A stretch of 64,000 bases of DNA. Origin: Aestuariimicrobium soli (lineage in GTDB: Bacteria; Actinomycetota; Actinomycetes; Propionibacteriales; Propionibacteriaceae). The notes beneath the pieces are model-generated. The model made no database searches, had not been told where the DNA came from, and saw only the letters and a program-made list of their open reading frames with translations. This document shows, one piece after another, positions 42,030-49,117 of the stretch (within the stretch, counting starts at the first letter, position 1; every line of letters starts with the position of its first letter). The stretch is taken from positions 1 to 64,000 of the forward strand of contig NZ_JBPJSQ010000013.1 of assembly GCF_051192575.1 (NCBI RefSeq), given 5' to 3'. A program made the translations under genes and the position numbers.

Positions 42030-43917
42030 CCTCGTCACCCGACAGCGCCCTCGCCACCACGATCGCCGACGCTGCCGCCCATGCCTGCGGACGACAGCTC
42101 GCCGGGTAGGGGTGCGGCGGGAAGACCTCGTCCGCCGGCTGACCCCCGTACAACTCGGGCATCCGGAACTCGAACCCCTCGGCCGCCCGCAGCAGCTGCT
42201 CCGCGACCTCGGCGGCCTCGTCAGTGAAGCCCTCGCGCAGCATGCCGTCGATGATCACGGCAGTGTCGTGCGTCCACACCGAACCGACGTGGTACCCCAG
42301 CGGCCAGTACCCGGCGTTGGTCGTCGACAGCGTGCGAATGCCGTAGCCGGACGACATCGACTCGTGCATCAACCTCATCACCACGGTGCGGGCCTCGTCG
42401 GCGGTCAGCAGGCCCGTGCCGAGCAGATGCCCCATGTTCGAGGCCACCCCGTCGACGGGGCGCTTGTCGGCATCCAGCGCCAGCGCCGGGTAGGCGCCCA
42501 GGTCGTCCGAGACCCAGAACTGTCGGCGGAAGCGGGCGTTGAGGGCCTCGGCCCACTCCCGCCATTCGGCGGCGGCACCGTCGTCCCCCCAGGTCTCGAG
42601 CAGTCCGGCGGCACCGAGGGCGGCCGCGTGCGCGTAGCCCTGCACCTCGCACAGGGCGATCGGCGAGGTGGCCTGCGAGCCGTCGGCCCAGCGGATCGAG
42701 TCCCCGGAGTCCTTCCACCCCTGATTGGCCAGGCCATGCCCCGACTCGTCGCGGTACTCGAGGAACCCGTCGCCATCGGCGTCGGCGTGGTCGCGCAGCC
42801 ACCCCAGGGCCCGTCGCAGCGCAGGCTCGAACTCGCGCACGTCCTCCCCGGTGGCGGCCAGATCGACCAGCAGCAGGATCCACAACGGCGTCGCGTCGAT
42901 GGTGCCGAAGTACTCCGGCGGCAGGCTGACGTGCCCCCCCGTCTCGGCGTGCGACTCCGATCCCAGGTTCAGGGTCACCCGGCGCACCTCGTGCAGGATC
43001 TTCCCCGGCTGCTCCGCGGTGTCGATGGTGACCGCCTTCCCCTGCCTGCGGGCCAGCACCCGCAGCGTCGTCCGGGCGATCGAAGGGTCGTGGTCGAGCA
43101 CCAGCCGCGCGCTGATCAGCGAGTCTCGGCCGAACAGCGTGAAGTACCAGGGCGAACCGGCGGCGAAGAAGGGCTCATCGGCGTGGTCGGGCTCGGCCAG
43201 CCTCAGGGCATTGAGGTCGCGCAGGCTGACCGCGAGCAGGCGGTCGACCGCCGTCGGCCGCTCGGCCACGGGCACCTCCAGGGCCTCGGCCGTCGTCGCC
43301 CCGAACGGTGCACCCGCGTCGGCCAACGTCAATGTGAACGCGGCGCTGGCCTCACCCCGGGCCGGCACCACCAGCGTCGTCCGGGCCACCAGCTCCGAGC
43401 CTTCGACGCTGAATCCGCCGGTCAGCCGGGCGGTGGTCTGCTCGTCGCGCCACTGCCAGCCGAGCACACCCTCGTCCACCGACGAGATCGCGTCCGCGGC
43501 CACCGGGGCACCCGACAGCCCCTGCTTGATCTGCTCCATGGTGCTGGTGTCGGGCACGAGCCGCACCACCAGTCCCAGGGTGGTCTCGACCAGGGCGGAC
43601 GACCGCACCACCACCGTCTCGGTCAGCGTGTCGGAGCTCAGCTCGCGCCGCCGCCGCAGCCACACGGCCGGGTCGACGCCGTACTCGGGGGTGCGCACCA
43701 CGGCGTGGAACTCCGCGGTTGCCCCACCCGGGAGGTGGCTGGTGGTGGGCTCGAGCACCCGTTCGTCCACCTCGACGACGAGCCGCGAGACCACCCGTTC
43801 GTCCCCGATGTAGACGCCCTGGGCGCCCTCGCCGGTGAGCTGCCCGTCGCGGTGGGACCACGCCTGCAGGGGGGCGTTGAGGACGGCGGCGTCGGCGTGC
43901 AGGTACGGCTGGTTCAT
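42022..43917 (-). CDS. Glycogen-debranching-type alpha-glucosidase (GH63/GH133-like, amylo-alpha-1,6-glucosidase family)
   Basis: A 631-aa protein with an N-terminal glycogen-debranching domain (LQAWSHRDGQLTGEGAQGVYIGDERVVSRLVVEV) and a C-terminal (alpha/alpha)6 barrel: WYFTLFGRDSLISARLVL, the Asp-rich GDGFLEYRDESGHGLANQGWKDSGDSI (likely acid region) and GYWPLGYHVGSVWTHDTAVI. It probably trims alpha-glucans or glucosylated products in the cytosol. I used ATG 43917; an earlier in-frame start adds 8 residues. The stop overlaps prsW by 8 bases. Confidence 0.85.
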   Translation of the reverse strand: MNQPYLHADAAVLNAPLQAWSHRDGQLTGEGAQGVYIGDERVVSRLVVEVDERVLEPTTSHLPGGATAEFHAVVRTPEYGVDPAVWLRRRRELSSDTLTETVVVRSSALVETTLGLVVRLVPDTSTMEQIKQGLSGAPVAADAISSVDEGVLGWQWRDEQTTARLTGGFSVEGSELVARTTLVVPARGEASAAFTLTLADAGAPFGATTAEALEVPVAERPTAVDRLLAVSLRDLNALRLAEPDHADEPFFAAGSPWYFTLFGRDSLISARLVLDHDPSIARTTLRVLARRQGKAVTIDTAEQPGKILHEVRRVTLNLGSESHAETGGHVSLPPEYFGTIDATPLWILLLVDLAATGEDVREFEPALRRALGWLRDHADADGDGFLEYRDESGHGLANQGWKDSGDSIRWADGSQATSPIALCEVQGYAHAAALGAAGLLETWGDDGAAAEWREWAEALNARFRRQFWVSDDLGAYPALALDADKRPVDGVASNMGHLLGTGLLTADEARTVVMRLMHESMSSGYGIRTLSTTNAGYWPLGYHVGSVWTHDTAVIIDGMLREGFTDEAAEVAEQLLRAAEGFEFRMPELYGGQPADEVFPPHPYPASCRPQAWAAASAIVVARALSGDEDD

Positions 43918-43956
43918 GGCACGAGCGTTCCACACCACCACGGCGGTTCGCAGCGA

Positions 43957-44898
43957 TCAGAGGCGCTCCAACAGGGCGCGCGCGGCACCGTCGTCCAACA
44001 CCACGTCGGTGACGGCGTGTGCCCGCAGCGCAGCCAGCAGGGGCACGGCCTTCGCGACCCCCGAGGCCACGCACAACCGCCGCGGGATGAACTGCAGTTC
44101 GGCCGGGGTCAGCCCCGAGGCGCGGCGGTTCAGCTCGACGTCGCGCCACGACCCGTCCTCCCGCAGCAGCACCGTGCAGACGTCGCCCACGACCCGGTCG
44201 GAGCGCAGGGAGTGCAGGTCGTCCTCCGACAGGTAGCCGGCCGAATAGACGTGGCTCGGCACCCCGGCGCTCATCGAGCCGACCCCGAAGACCGCCACGT
44301 CGGCGGCCCGCTGCGCCGAGCGCACGTGCTGCACCGATCGCTCACGCCACATCGCCTCGCGGGTCTCGGCGTAGTCGAAGAACGCCGGCACGGGGAACAG
44401 CACCATCTGGGAGTCCCACAGCTGGGCCATGGTCGACATGATCGAGCCCACGTAGGGAATGCCCGTGGTGAGCCCGTTGGCGCCGCCGTTGAGTTGGACG
44501 AGCGTCGTGCCCGAGTGCTCCCGCGGGTGCAGGTGCGAGACGATCGCGTTCAGCGTCGTACCCCAGGCGACGCCGATCGTGTCACCTTCGCGGACGATCT
44601 CGGTCAGCTCCCGAGCGGCGACCCTGGCTACCTTGTCGAGGCGGACGACCTCGGTCGCCTGCCCCTTCACGGGCACCACCGTGACGTTCACGCCGAACAG
44701 GGAGCGAAGCGTCGAGGCGAGCGTGCTGGTCGATTCCTCGCGCTGGCGCACGTGGATCTCGACGACCCCCGACTCCCGGGCCTGGCTCAGCAATCGCGAG
44801 ATGGTCGAGCGGGAGGTGTTGAACTGGCGGGCGATCGCGTCCATGGTCTCGCCCTGCACGTAGTACAGCTGCGCCACGGCGTACAGGTCGTCCGGCAA
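43957..44898 (-). CDS. SorC/DeoR-type sugar-binding transcriptional regulator
   Basis: A 313-aa SorC-family regulator: HTH DAIARQFNTSRSTISRLLSQARESGVVEIHV, then the effector domain (VGVAWGTTLNAIVSHL, FGVGSMSAGV, GDVCTVLLREDGSW). The start must be TTG 44898 because an in-frame TGA lies 3 codons upstream; the first 8 residues match the family. It is divergent from glpF-glpK, with inverted repeats between them, so it probably controls glycerol uptake in response to glycerol 3-phosphate or a related phosphate (inference). Confidence 0.9.
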   Translation of the reverse strand: MPDDLYAVAQLYYVQGETMDAIARQFNTSRSTISRLLSQARESGVVEIHVRQREESTSTLASTLRSLFGVNVTVVPVKGQATEVVRLDKVARVAARELTEIVREGDTIGVAWGTTLNAIVSHLHPREHSGTTLVQLNGGANGLTTGIPYVGSIMSTMAQLWDSQMVLFPVPAFFDYAETREAMWRERSVQHVRSAQRAADVAVFGVGSMSAGVPSHVYSAGYLSEDDLHSLRSDRVVGDVCTVLLREDGSWRDVELNRRASGLTPAELQFIPRRLCVASGVAKAVPLLAALRAHAVTDVVLDDGAARALLERL

Positions 44899-44925
44899 AC
44901 TCGCTCACCACCCCAAGGGAGGGTC

Positions 44926-44960
44926 TGCACGTTCGTGCAGGCCACTGCTGCAATCGTGCA
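44926..44960. promoter_or_regulatory. SorC operator candidates
   Basis: TGCACGTTCGTGCA (44926-44939) is a perfect 6+6 inverted repeat, and TGCAATCGTGCA (44949-44960) is a related TGCA-flanked site 10 bases further on. They lie between the SorC gene and glpF, as expected for autoregulation and operon control. Confidence 0.7.
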
Positions 44961-45128
44961 CCGGGCGGGGGACAGGGCGCAACATCTGTGGTGCAGGCAA
45001 CGGGGGAGCCGGCCATGGGAGCCGATGCTCGCCCCGCATGCAGCACGACACAGCGATGTGTCGTCACACGACCGGGAGCCCGGTCGTCCGAATCAAGGGG
45101 TGCCTGTGCACCCGAAGGGAGAACTCCC

Positions 45129-45863
45129 GTGGGAACCATTTTCCTCTCCGAGGTCGTCGGCACGGCGATGCTGCTGCTTCTCGGTGGCGGCGTCGTCGCC
45201 AACAACATCCTTCCCCTCAACAAGGGCAAGGGAACCGGCTTCCTGATGGTCAACTTCGGCTGGGGCCTCGCGGTCTTCGCCGGTGTGCTGGTCGCCTACA
45301 AGTCGGGCGGACACCTGAACCCCGCCGTGACCCTCGGCCTGCTGGCGTCGGGCAACCACATGCCCTTCGGCACCGTGCTGACCTACCTGGCGGGTGAGTT
45401 CGTGGGCGCCTTCCTCGGTGCCGTGCTCTGCTGGCTGTGCTACAAGGAGCAGTTCGACGCCGCCGAGGATCCCGGTCTGAAGCTGGGCGTCTTCTCGACC
45501 GGCCCCGAGAGCCGCAACGCCGTGTGGAACCTGATCACCGAGATCATCGCCACCTTCGTGCTGGTCTTCGTCGTCATCGGCGCAGGCAAGTTCACCGCCG
45601 CCGGCGAGGGTGGCCCGGCCAACCTCGGCTGGCTCGGGGCGCTCGGTGTCGCCCTGCTGGTCGTCGGCATCGGCGCCTCGCTCGGTGGCCCCACCGGGTA
45701 CGCCATCAACCCCGCCCGTGACCTCAGCCCCCGCATCGCTCACGCGATCCTGCCCATCAAGGGCAAGGGCAGTTCAGACTGGGGTTACGCCTGGGTGCCG
45801 GTCGTGGGCCCGATCATCGGCGGTCTGATCGCCGGTGGCCTCAGCCACGTGCTGCTCCCCTGA
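45129..45863 (+). CDS. glpF: Glycerol uptake facilitator (aquaglyceroporin)
   Basis: A 244-aa MIP channel for glycerol. The two pore half-helices are GGHLNPAVTLG and GYAINPARDLSPRI; the second, NPARD, is the glycerol-facilitator form. Six membrane segments are evident. AAGGGAG precedes GTG 45129; an upstream in-frame extension lacks family similarity. glpK follows 50 bases later. Confidence 0.95.
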   Translation: MGTIFLSEVVGTAMLLLLGGGVVANNILPLNKGKGTGFLMVNFGWGLAVFAGVLVAYKSGGHLNPAVTLGLLASGNHMPFGTVLTYLAGEFVGAFLGAVLCWLCYKEQFDAAEDPGLKLGVFSTGPESRNAVWNLITEIIATFVLVFVVIGAGKFTAAGEGGPANLGWLGALGVALLVVGIGASLGGPTGYAINPARDLSPRIAHAILPIKGKGSSDWGYAWVPVVGPIIGGLIAGGLSHVLLP

Positions 45864-45913
45864 GCTCGTCCGCACTGTCAACCAACGCACTCAAAGAAGA
45901 GGAATCCGTATCC

Positions 45914-47431
45914 ATGAGCGACACCAAGTACATCCTGGCCATCGATCAGGGCACCACCAGCTCGCGAGCCATCGTCTTCGACCACTCCGGCCAGATCGTG
46001 GCGACCGGGCAGAAGGAGCACGAGCAGATCTTCCCCCGTGCCGGCTGGGTCGAGCACAACCCCAAGGAGATCTGGGACAACGTGCGCGAGGTCGTGGGCA
46101 TGGCCCTGTCGAAGGCCTCGGTGAACCACCAGCAGATCGCTGCCGTGGGCATCACCAACCAGCGCGAGACCACCGTGGTGTGGAACAAGGAGACCGGTGA
46201 GCCGGTCTACAACGCCATCGTCTGGCAGGACACCCGCACCCAGAAGATCGTCGAGGAACTCGGCGGCGGCAACCAGGACAAGTACCGCGACCGCGTGGGC
46301 CTGCCCCTGGCCACCTACTTCTGTGGCCCCAAGGTGAAGTGGATCCTCGACAACGTCGAGGGTGCGCGCGCCGATGCCGAGGCCGGCAAGCTCGTGATGG
46401 GCACCATCGACTCGTGGGTCGTGTGGAACATGACCGGCGGCGTCGACGGCGGCATCCACATCACCGACATCACCAACGCCTCGCGCACCATGCTGATGGA
46501 CCTCAAGAGCCTCAGCTGGGACGCCGACATCTGCGCCGACATGACGATCCCGATGAGCATGCTCCCCGAGATCAAGTCCTGTTCCGAGGTCTACGGCGAC
46601 GGACGACCTCAGGGTCTGCTCCCCGGCGTGCCGATCGCGGGCATCCTCGGCGACCAGCAGGCGGCCACCTTCGGCCAGGCCTGCTTCGAGAAGGGCATGG
46701 CGAAGAACACCTACGGCACCGGCTGCTTCATGATCATGAACACCGGCAAGGAGATCGTGCCGTCGACCAATGGTCTGCTGACCGTGCCCGTCTACAAGAT
46801 CGGTGACGGCGAGACCGTCTACGGTCTCGAGGGCTCGATCGCCGTCACCGGTTCGCTGGTGCAGTGGCTGCGCGACAACCTGAAGATGTTCTCGTCGGCC
46901 CCCGAGATCGAGGAACTGGCGGCCACCGTCGAGGACAACGGGGGCGCCTACTTCGTGCCGGCGTTCTCGGGCCTGTTCGCCCCCTACTGGAAGTCGGACG
47001 CTCGCGGCGCGATCGTCGGTCTGACCCGCTACGTGAACCGTGGCCACATCGCCCGCGCCGTGTTGGAGGCCACCGCCTTCCAGACCCGCGAGGTGCTGGA
47101 CGCCATGGAGGCCGACTCGGGTGCCAAGCTGCAGGAGCTCAAGGTTGACGGTGGCATGACCGCCAACGAGACCCTGATGCAGTTCCAGGCCGACATGGTC
47201 GGGGTGCCGGTGGTTCGTCCGGTGGTGGCCGAGACCACCGCCCTGGGCGCCGCCTACGCCGCCGGCATCGCGGTCGGCTACTGGTCGGGCGAGCAGGACG
47301 TCATCGACAACTGGGCCGAGGACAAGCGCTGGACGCCCGCGATGGACGACGAGGAGCGCGACCGCCAGTACCGCCTGTGGAAGAAGGCCGTCACCCGCAC
47401 CTTCGATTGGGTCGATGACGACGTGAAGTGA
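45914..47431 (+). CDS. glpK: Glycerol kinase
   Basis: A FGGY-family kinase making glycerol 3-phosphate. The 505-aa protein has IDQGTTSSRAIVFD, NQRETTVVWNKETGEPVYNAIVWQD, KNTYGTGCFMIMNTG and LKVDGGMTANETLMQFQADM, all family standards. Residues of the IIAGlc and histidine-phosphorylation control regions cannot be judged by eye. AGAGGAAT precedes ATG 45914. With glpF it gives glycerol uptake and activation; no glpD is seen in the window. Confidence 0.97.
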   Translation: MSDTKYILAIDQGTTSSRAIVFDHSGQIVATGQKEHEQIFPRAGWVEHNPKEIWDNVREVVGMALSKASVNHQQIAAVGITNQRETTVVWNKETGEPVYNAIVWQDTRTQKIVEELGGGNQDKYRDRVGLPLATYFCGPKVKWILDNVEGARADAEAGKLVMGTIDSWVVWNMTGGVDGGIHITDITNASRTMLMDLKSLSWDADICADMTIPMSMLPEIKSCSEVYGDGRPQGLLPGVPIAGILGDQQAATFGQACFEKGMAKNTYGTGCFMIMNTGKEIVPSTNGLLTVPVYKIGDGETVYGLEGSIAVTGSLVQWLRDNLKMFSSAPEIEELAATVEDNGGAYFVPAFSGLFAPYWKSDARGAIVGLTRYVNRGHIARAVLEATAFQTREVLDAMEADSGAKLQELKVDGGMTANETLMQFQADMVGVPVVRPVVAETTALGAAYAAGIAVGYWSGEQDVIDNWAEDKRWTPAMDDEERDRQYRLWKKAVTRTFDWVDDDVK

Positions 47432-47472
47432 TCGTCGGGAACTGCACTTCCTGATCGCGATCCGTTTTGGTC

Positions 47473-47519
47473 TCACGGTGCGAGTTCTTGCCACCAGCTG
47501 GCAAGAACTCGCACCGTGA
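47473..47519. terminator. 21-bp perfect hairpin after glpK
   Basis: Arms 47473-47493 and 47499-47519 are exactly complementary over 21 bp with the 5-base loop CCAGC. It begins 42 bases after the glpK stop and probably terminates transcription. Perfect stems of this length are uncommon for a simple terminator in a high-GC genome and may mark a mobile palindrome. Confidence 0.8.
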
Positions 47520-47583
47520 CGCCGTTATGGAGCGGTGAGGGCGGGGTACCCCCGTGCATGAGGGCCCGTGCGTGAGGGCCGGC

Positions 47584-47841
47584 TCAGTGGGCCTGGGTCT
47601 CGCGGATCCCGAGGCCCGGCTTGTCGTAGTGGGCCGGGGGATTCGTCCCGAAACTGCCCAGGGACGAGCGCCGCTCGACCTCGTCGAAGGCCTGCTTCGC
47701 CTCCGCGGCCAGCTCGCCAGCATTGCGATGGGCGACCTCGGAGCGCAGGGCGGCCGTGATGCGGGCCGTGACATCGGGTGGCATGGTCAGGTCTGGCTCC
47801 TCGCGGAGCACCTCGCTGACCCAGTCAGAGGTGGCGTTCAT
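47584..47841 (-). CDS. Small conserved-looking protein downstream of the sigM group
   Basis: An 85-aa soluble protein from ATG 47841 (GGAGAATC upstream): SDWVSEVLREEPDLTMPPDVTARITAALRSEVAHR, then a helical stretch and a polar C-terminus. I do not recognise a named family. The PPDVTARITAAL segment resembles short N-terminal regions of anti-sigma factors, and the position matches that of the SigM anti-sigma gene in mycobacteria. There is no membrane segment, so it is not a complete RsmA-type protein. Confidence 0.65.
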   Translation of the reverse strand: MNATSDWVSEVLREEPDLTMPPDVTARITAALRSEVAHRNAGELAAEAKQAFDEVERRSSLGSFGTNPPAHYDKPGLGIRETQAH

Positions 47842-47994
47842 GATTCTCCAGACAGTACGCGCCCCGGGTTCTGCGGAACCCCGGGATCGGGGAAGGACAA
47901 CGGACGGTGCTGGACCGTGATGGACCAGCGGCACGTCCTGTTGGACGACGCCCGCACCCCCGTCGGTTCCCACCCCCGTCGGTTTCCATCCATG

Positions 47995-48540
47995 TCAGAT
48001 CAGCTTCTCGTCGAGCAGGTGGTCGAAGTAGCGCTGGGCCTTGGTGTCGTACTCGGTCTCGGGGGCGAACCAACCGGTCCACGCGAACAGTGTCGAGTGC
48101 CCCCGCTCCAGGCGCGAACACGGCACCCAGATCGACTTCCCGGCGCGGGTCTGGATCGTGAAGTCCGGACGACGGCCGTTGAACTGGTAGCGCACCTTCA
48201 CGACGTCGGCGGCGTCGACCTCGTGCATGCGCACATGGTTCCGCACGGCCAGGACGCGGCCCTTCGCCTGCATGAACGCTCGCGCGTCCCACCAGACCGA
48301 GGCCGCGTAGACGGCCCACACGATCACGCCGGCCAGCACCAGCCACCAGGTGTCTCGTCCGCCGATCAGGCCGATCACGGCGAAGGCGACCACGATCACC
48401 AGACCGCGGATCAGCCGCTCGCGGGGGCTCTTCAGGGGCGGCAGGGGGTCGGCCTCGAGCAATTCGGTGCGGGTGACCACCGGGGCCGGGGGCGGCGAGG
48501 GGGTGTCCTCGTCCGGCATCGCCAGGGGTTCATCCACCAT
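47995..48540 (-). CDS. Membrane protein with C-terminal PH-like domain
   Basis: A 181-aa protein: proline-rich N-terminus (1-35), two membrane segments (LIRGLVIVVAFAVIGLIGG and WWLVLAGVIVWAVYAASVWW) and a ~95-residue cytoplasmic or external beta-rich domain (GRVLAVRNHVRMHEVDAADVVKVRYQF...). Function unknown. It overlaps the sigma-factor gene by 11 bases, so it is co-translated and may take part in its regulation, although it has no zinc anti-sigma motif. Confidence 0.75.
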   Translation of the reverse strand: MVDEPLAMPDEDTPSPPPAPVVTRTELLEADPLPPLKSPRERLIRGLVIVVAFAVIGLIGGRDTWWLVLAGVIVWAVYAASVWWDARAFMQAKGRVLAVRNHVRMHEVDAADVVKVRYQFNGRRPDFTIQTRAGKSIWVPCSRLERGHSTLFAWTGWFAPETEYDTKAQRYFDHLLDEKLI

Positions 48541-49117
48541 GGCGCAGGTGCTCCAGCAGGGGGGCGAGCCGGGCTCGTCCGCGCGAACAACGGGACTTCA
48601 CGGTGCCCACCGCGCAGCCCAGGATCGTGGCGGCCTCCTCGACGGAGTAGCCCTGCATGTCGACCAGCACCAGCGCGGCCCGTTGGTCGGCATTGATTTC
48701 GCCGAGGGCCTGGGCCACGTCGGAGGCAGTCTCCTGCTGGCTGATCTCGTCCTGCAGGTCGCCCGACTCGGCCAGCTTGAGGTCGTGGTCGGGGTTCTCG
48801 GGCATGGCCTGGGTGGCACGCACCTTGTTGCGGCGCATCCGGTCGAGGCAGGCGTTCACCACGATGCGGTGCAGCCAGGTGGTGACCGCGGCCTGACCGC
48901 GGAAGGAATCGGCCCGGCGGAACGCCGAGATCATCGCGTCCTGCAGCGCATCGGCCGCCTCGTCGGGGTTGCGCATCGTGCGCAGGGCCACGGCCCACAG
49001 CCGGTCGCGATGGCGGGTGAACAGCAACTCGAAGGCGTGCTCGTCCCCCTCGACGTGCAGGGCCAGCAGTTCGGCGTCGCTGGCGCTGTCGAGGTCGTCG
49101 TGCAGCAGGGAGGTCAC
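48530..49117 (-). CDS. sigM: ECF RNA polymerase sigma factor, SigM-like
   Basis: A 195-aa ECF sigma factor. Region 2: ELLFTRHRDRLWAVALRTMRNPDEAADALQDAMISAFRRADSFRGQAAVTTWLHRIVVNACLDRMRR; region 4: YSVEEAATILGCAVGTVKSRCSRGRARL. It starts at GTG 49117, overlapping the pseudokinase stop by 4 bases. Position next to the pseudokinase and DUF6049 genes marks it as the SigM orthologue of mycobacteria. A classical membrane anti-sigma factor is not visible next to it. Confidence 0.92.
   Translation of the reverse strand: MTSLLHDDLDSASDAELLALHVEGDEHAFELLFTRHRDRLWAVALRTMRNPDEAADALQDAMISAFRRADSFRGQAAVTTWLHRIVVNACLDRMRRNKVRATQAMPENPDHDLKLAESGDLQDEISQQETASDVAQALGEINADQRAALVLVDMQGYSVEEAATILGCAVGTVKSRCSRGRARLAPLLEHLRHGG

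Noticed and set aside
17500..47600. Integrated prophage or classical genomic island
   Set aside because: No integrase, transposase, tRNA or attachment repeat was found; genes are ordinary metabolic operons with composition like the rest.
47855..47890. GC-rich hairpin upstream of the 85-aa gene as a terminator
   Set aside because: The stem has a bulge and lies between genes of one direction without clear role; too weak to list.
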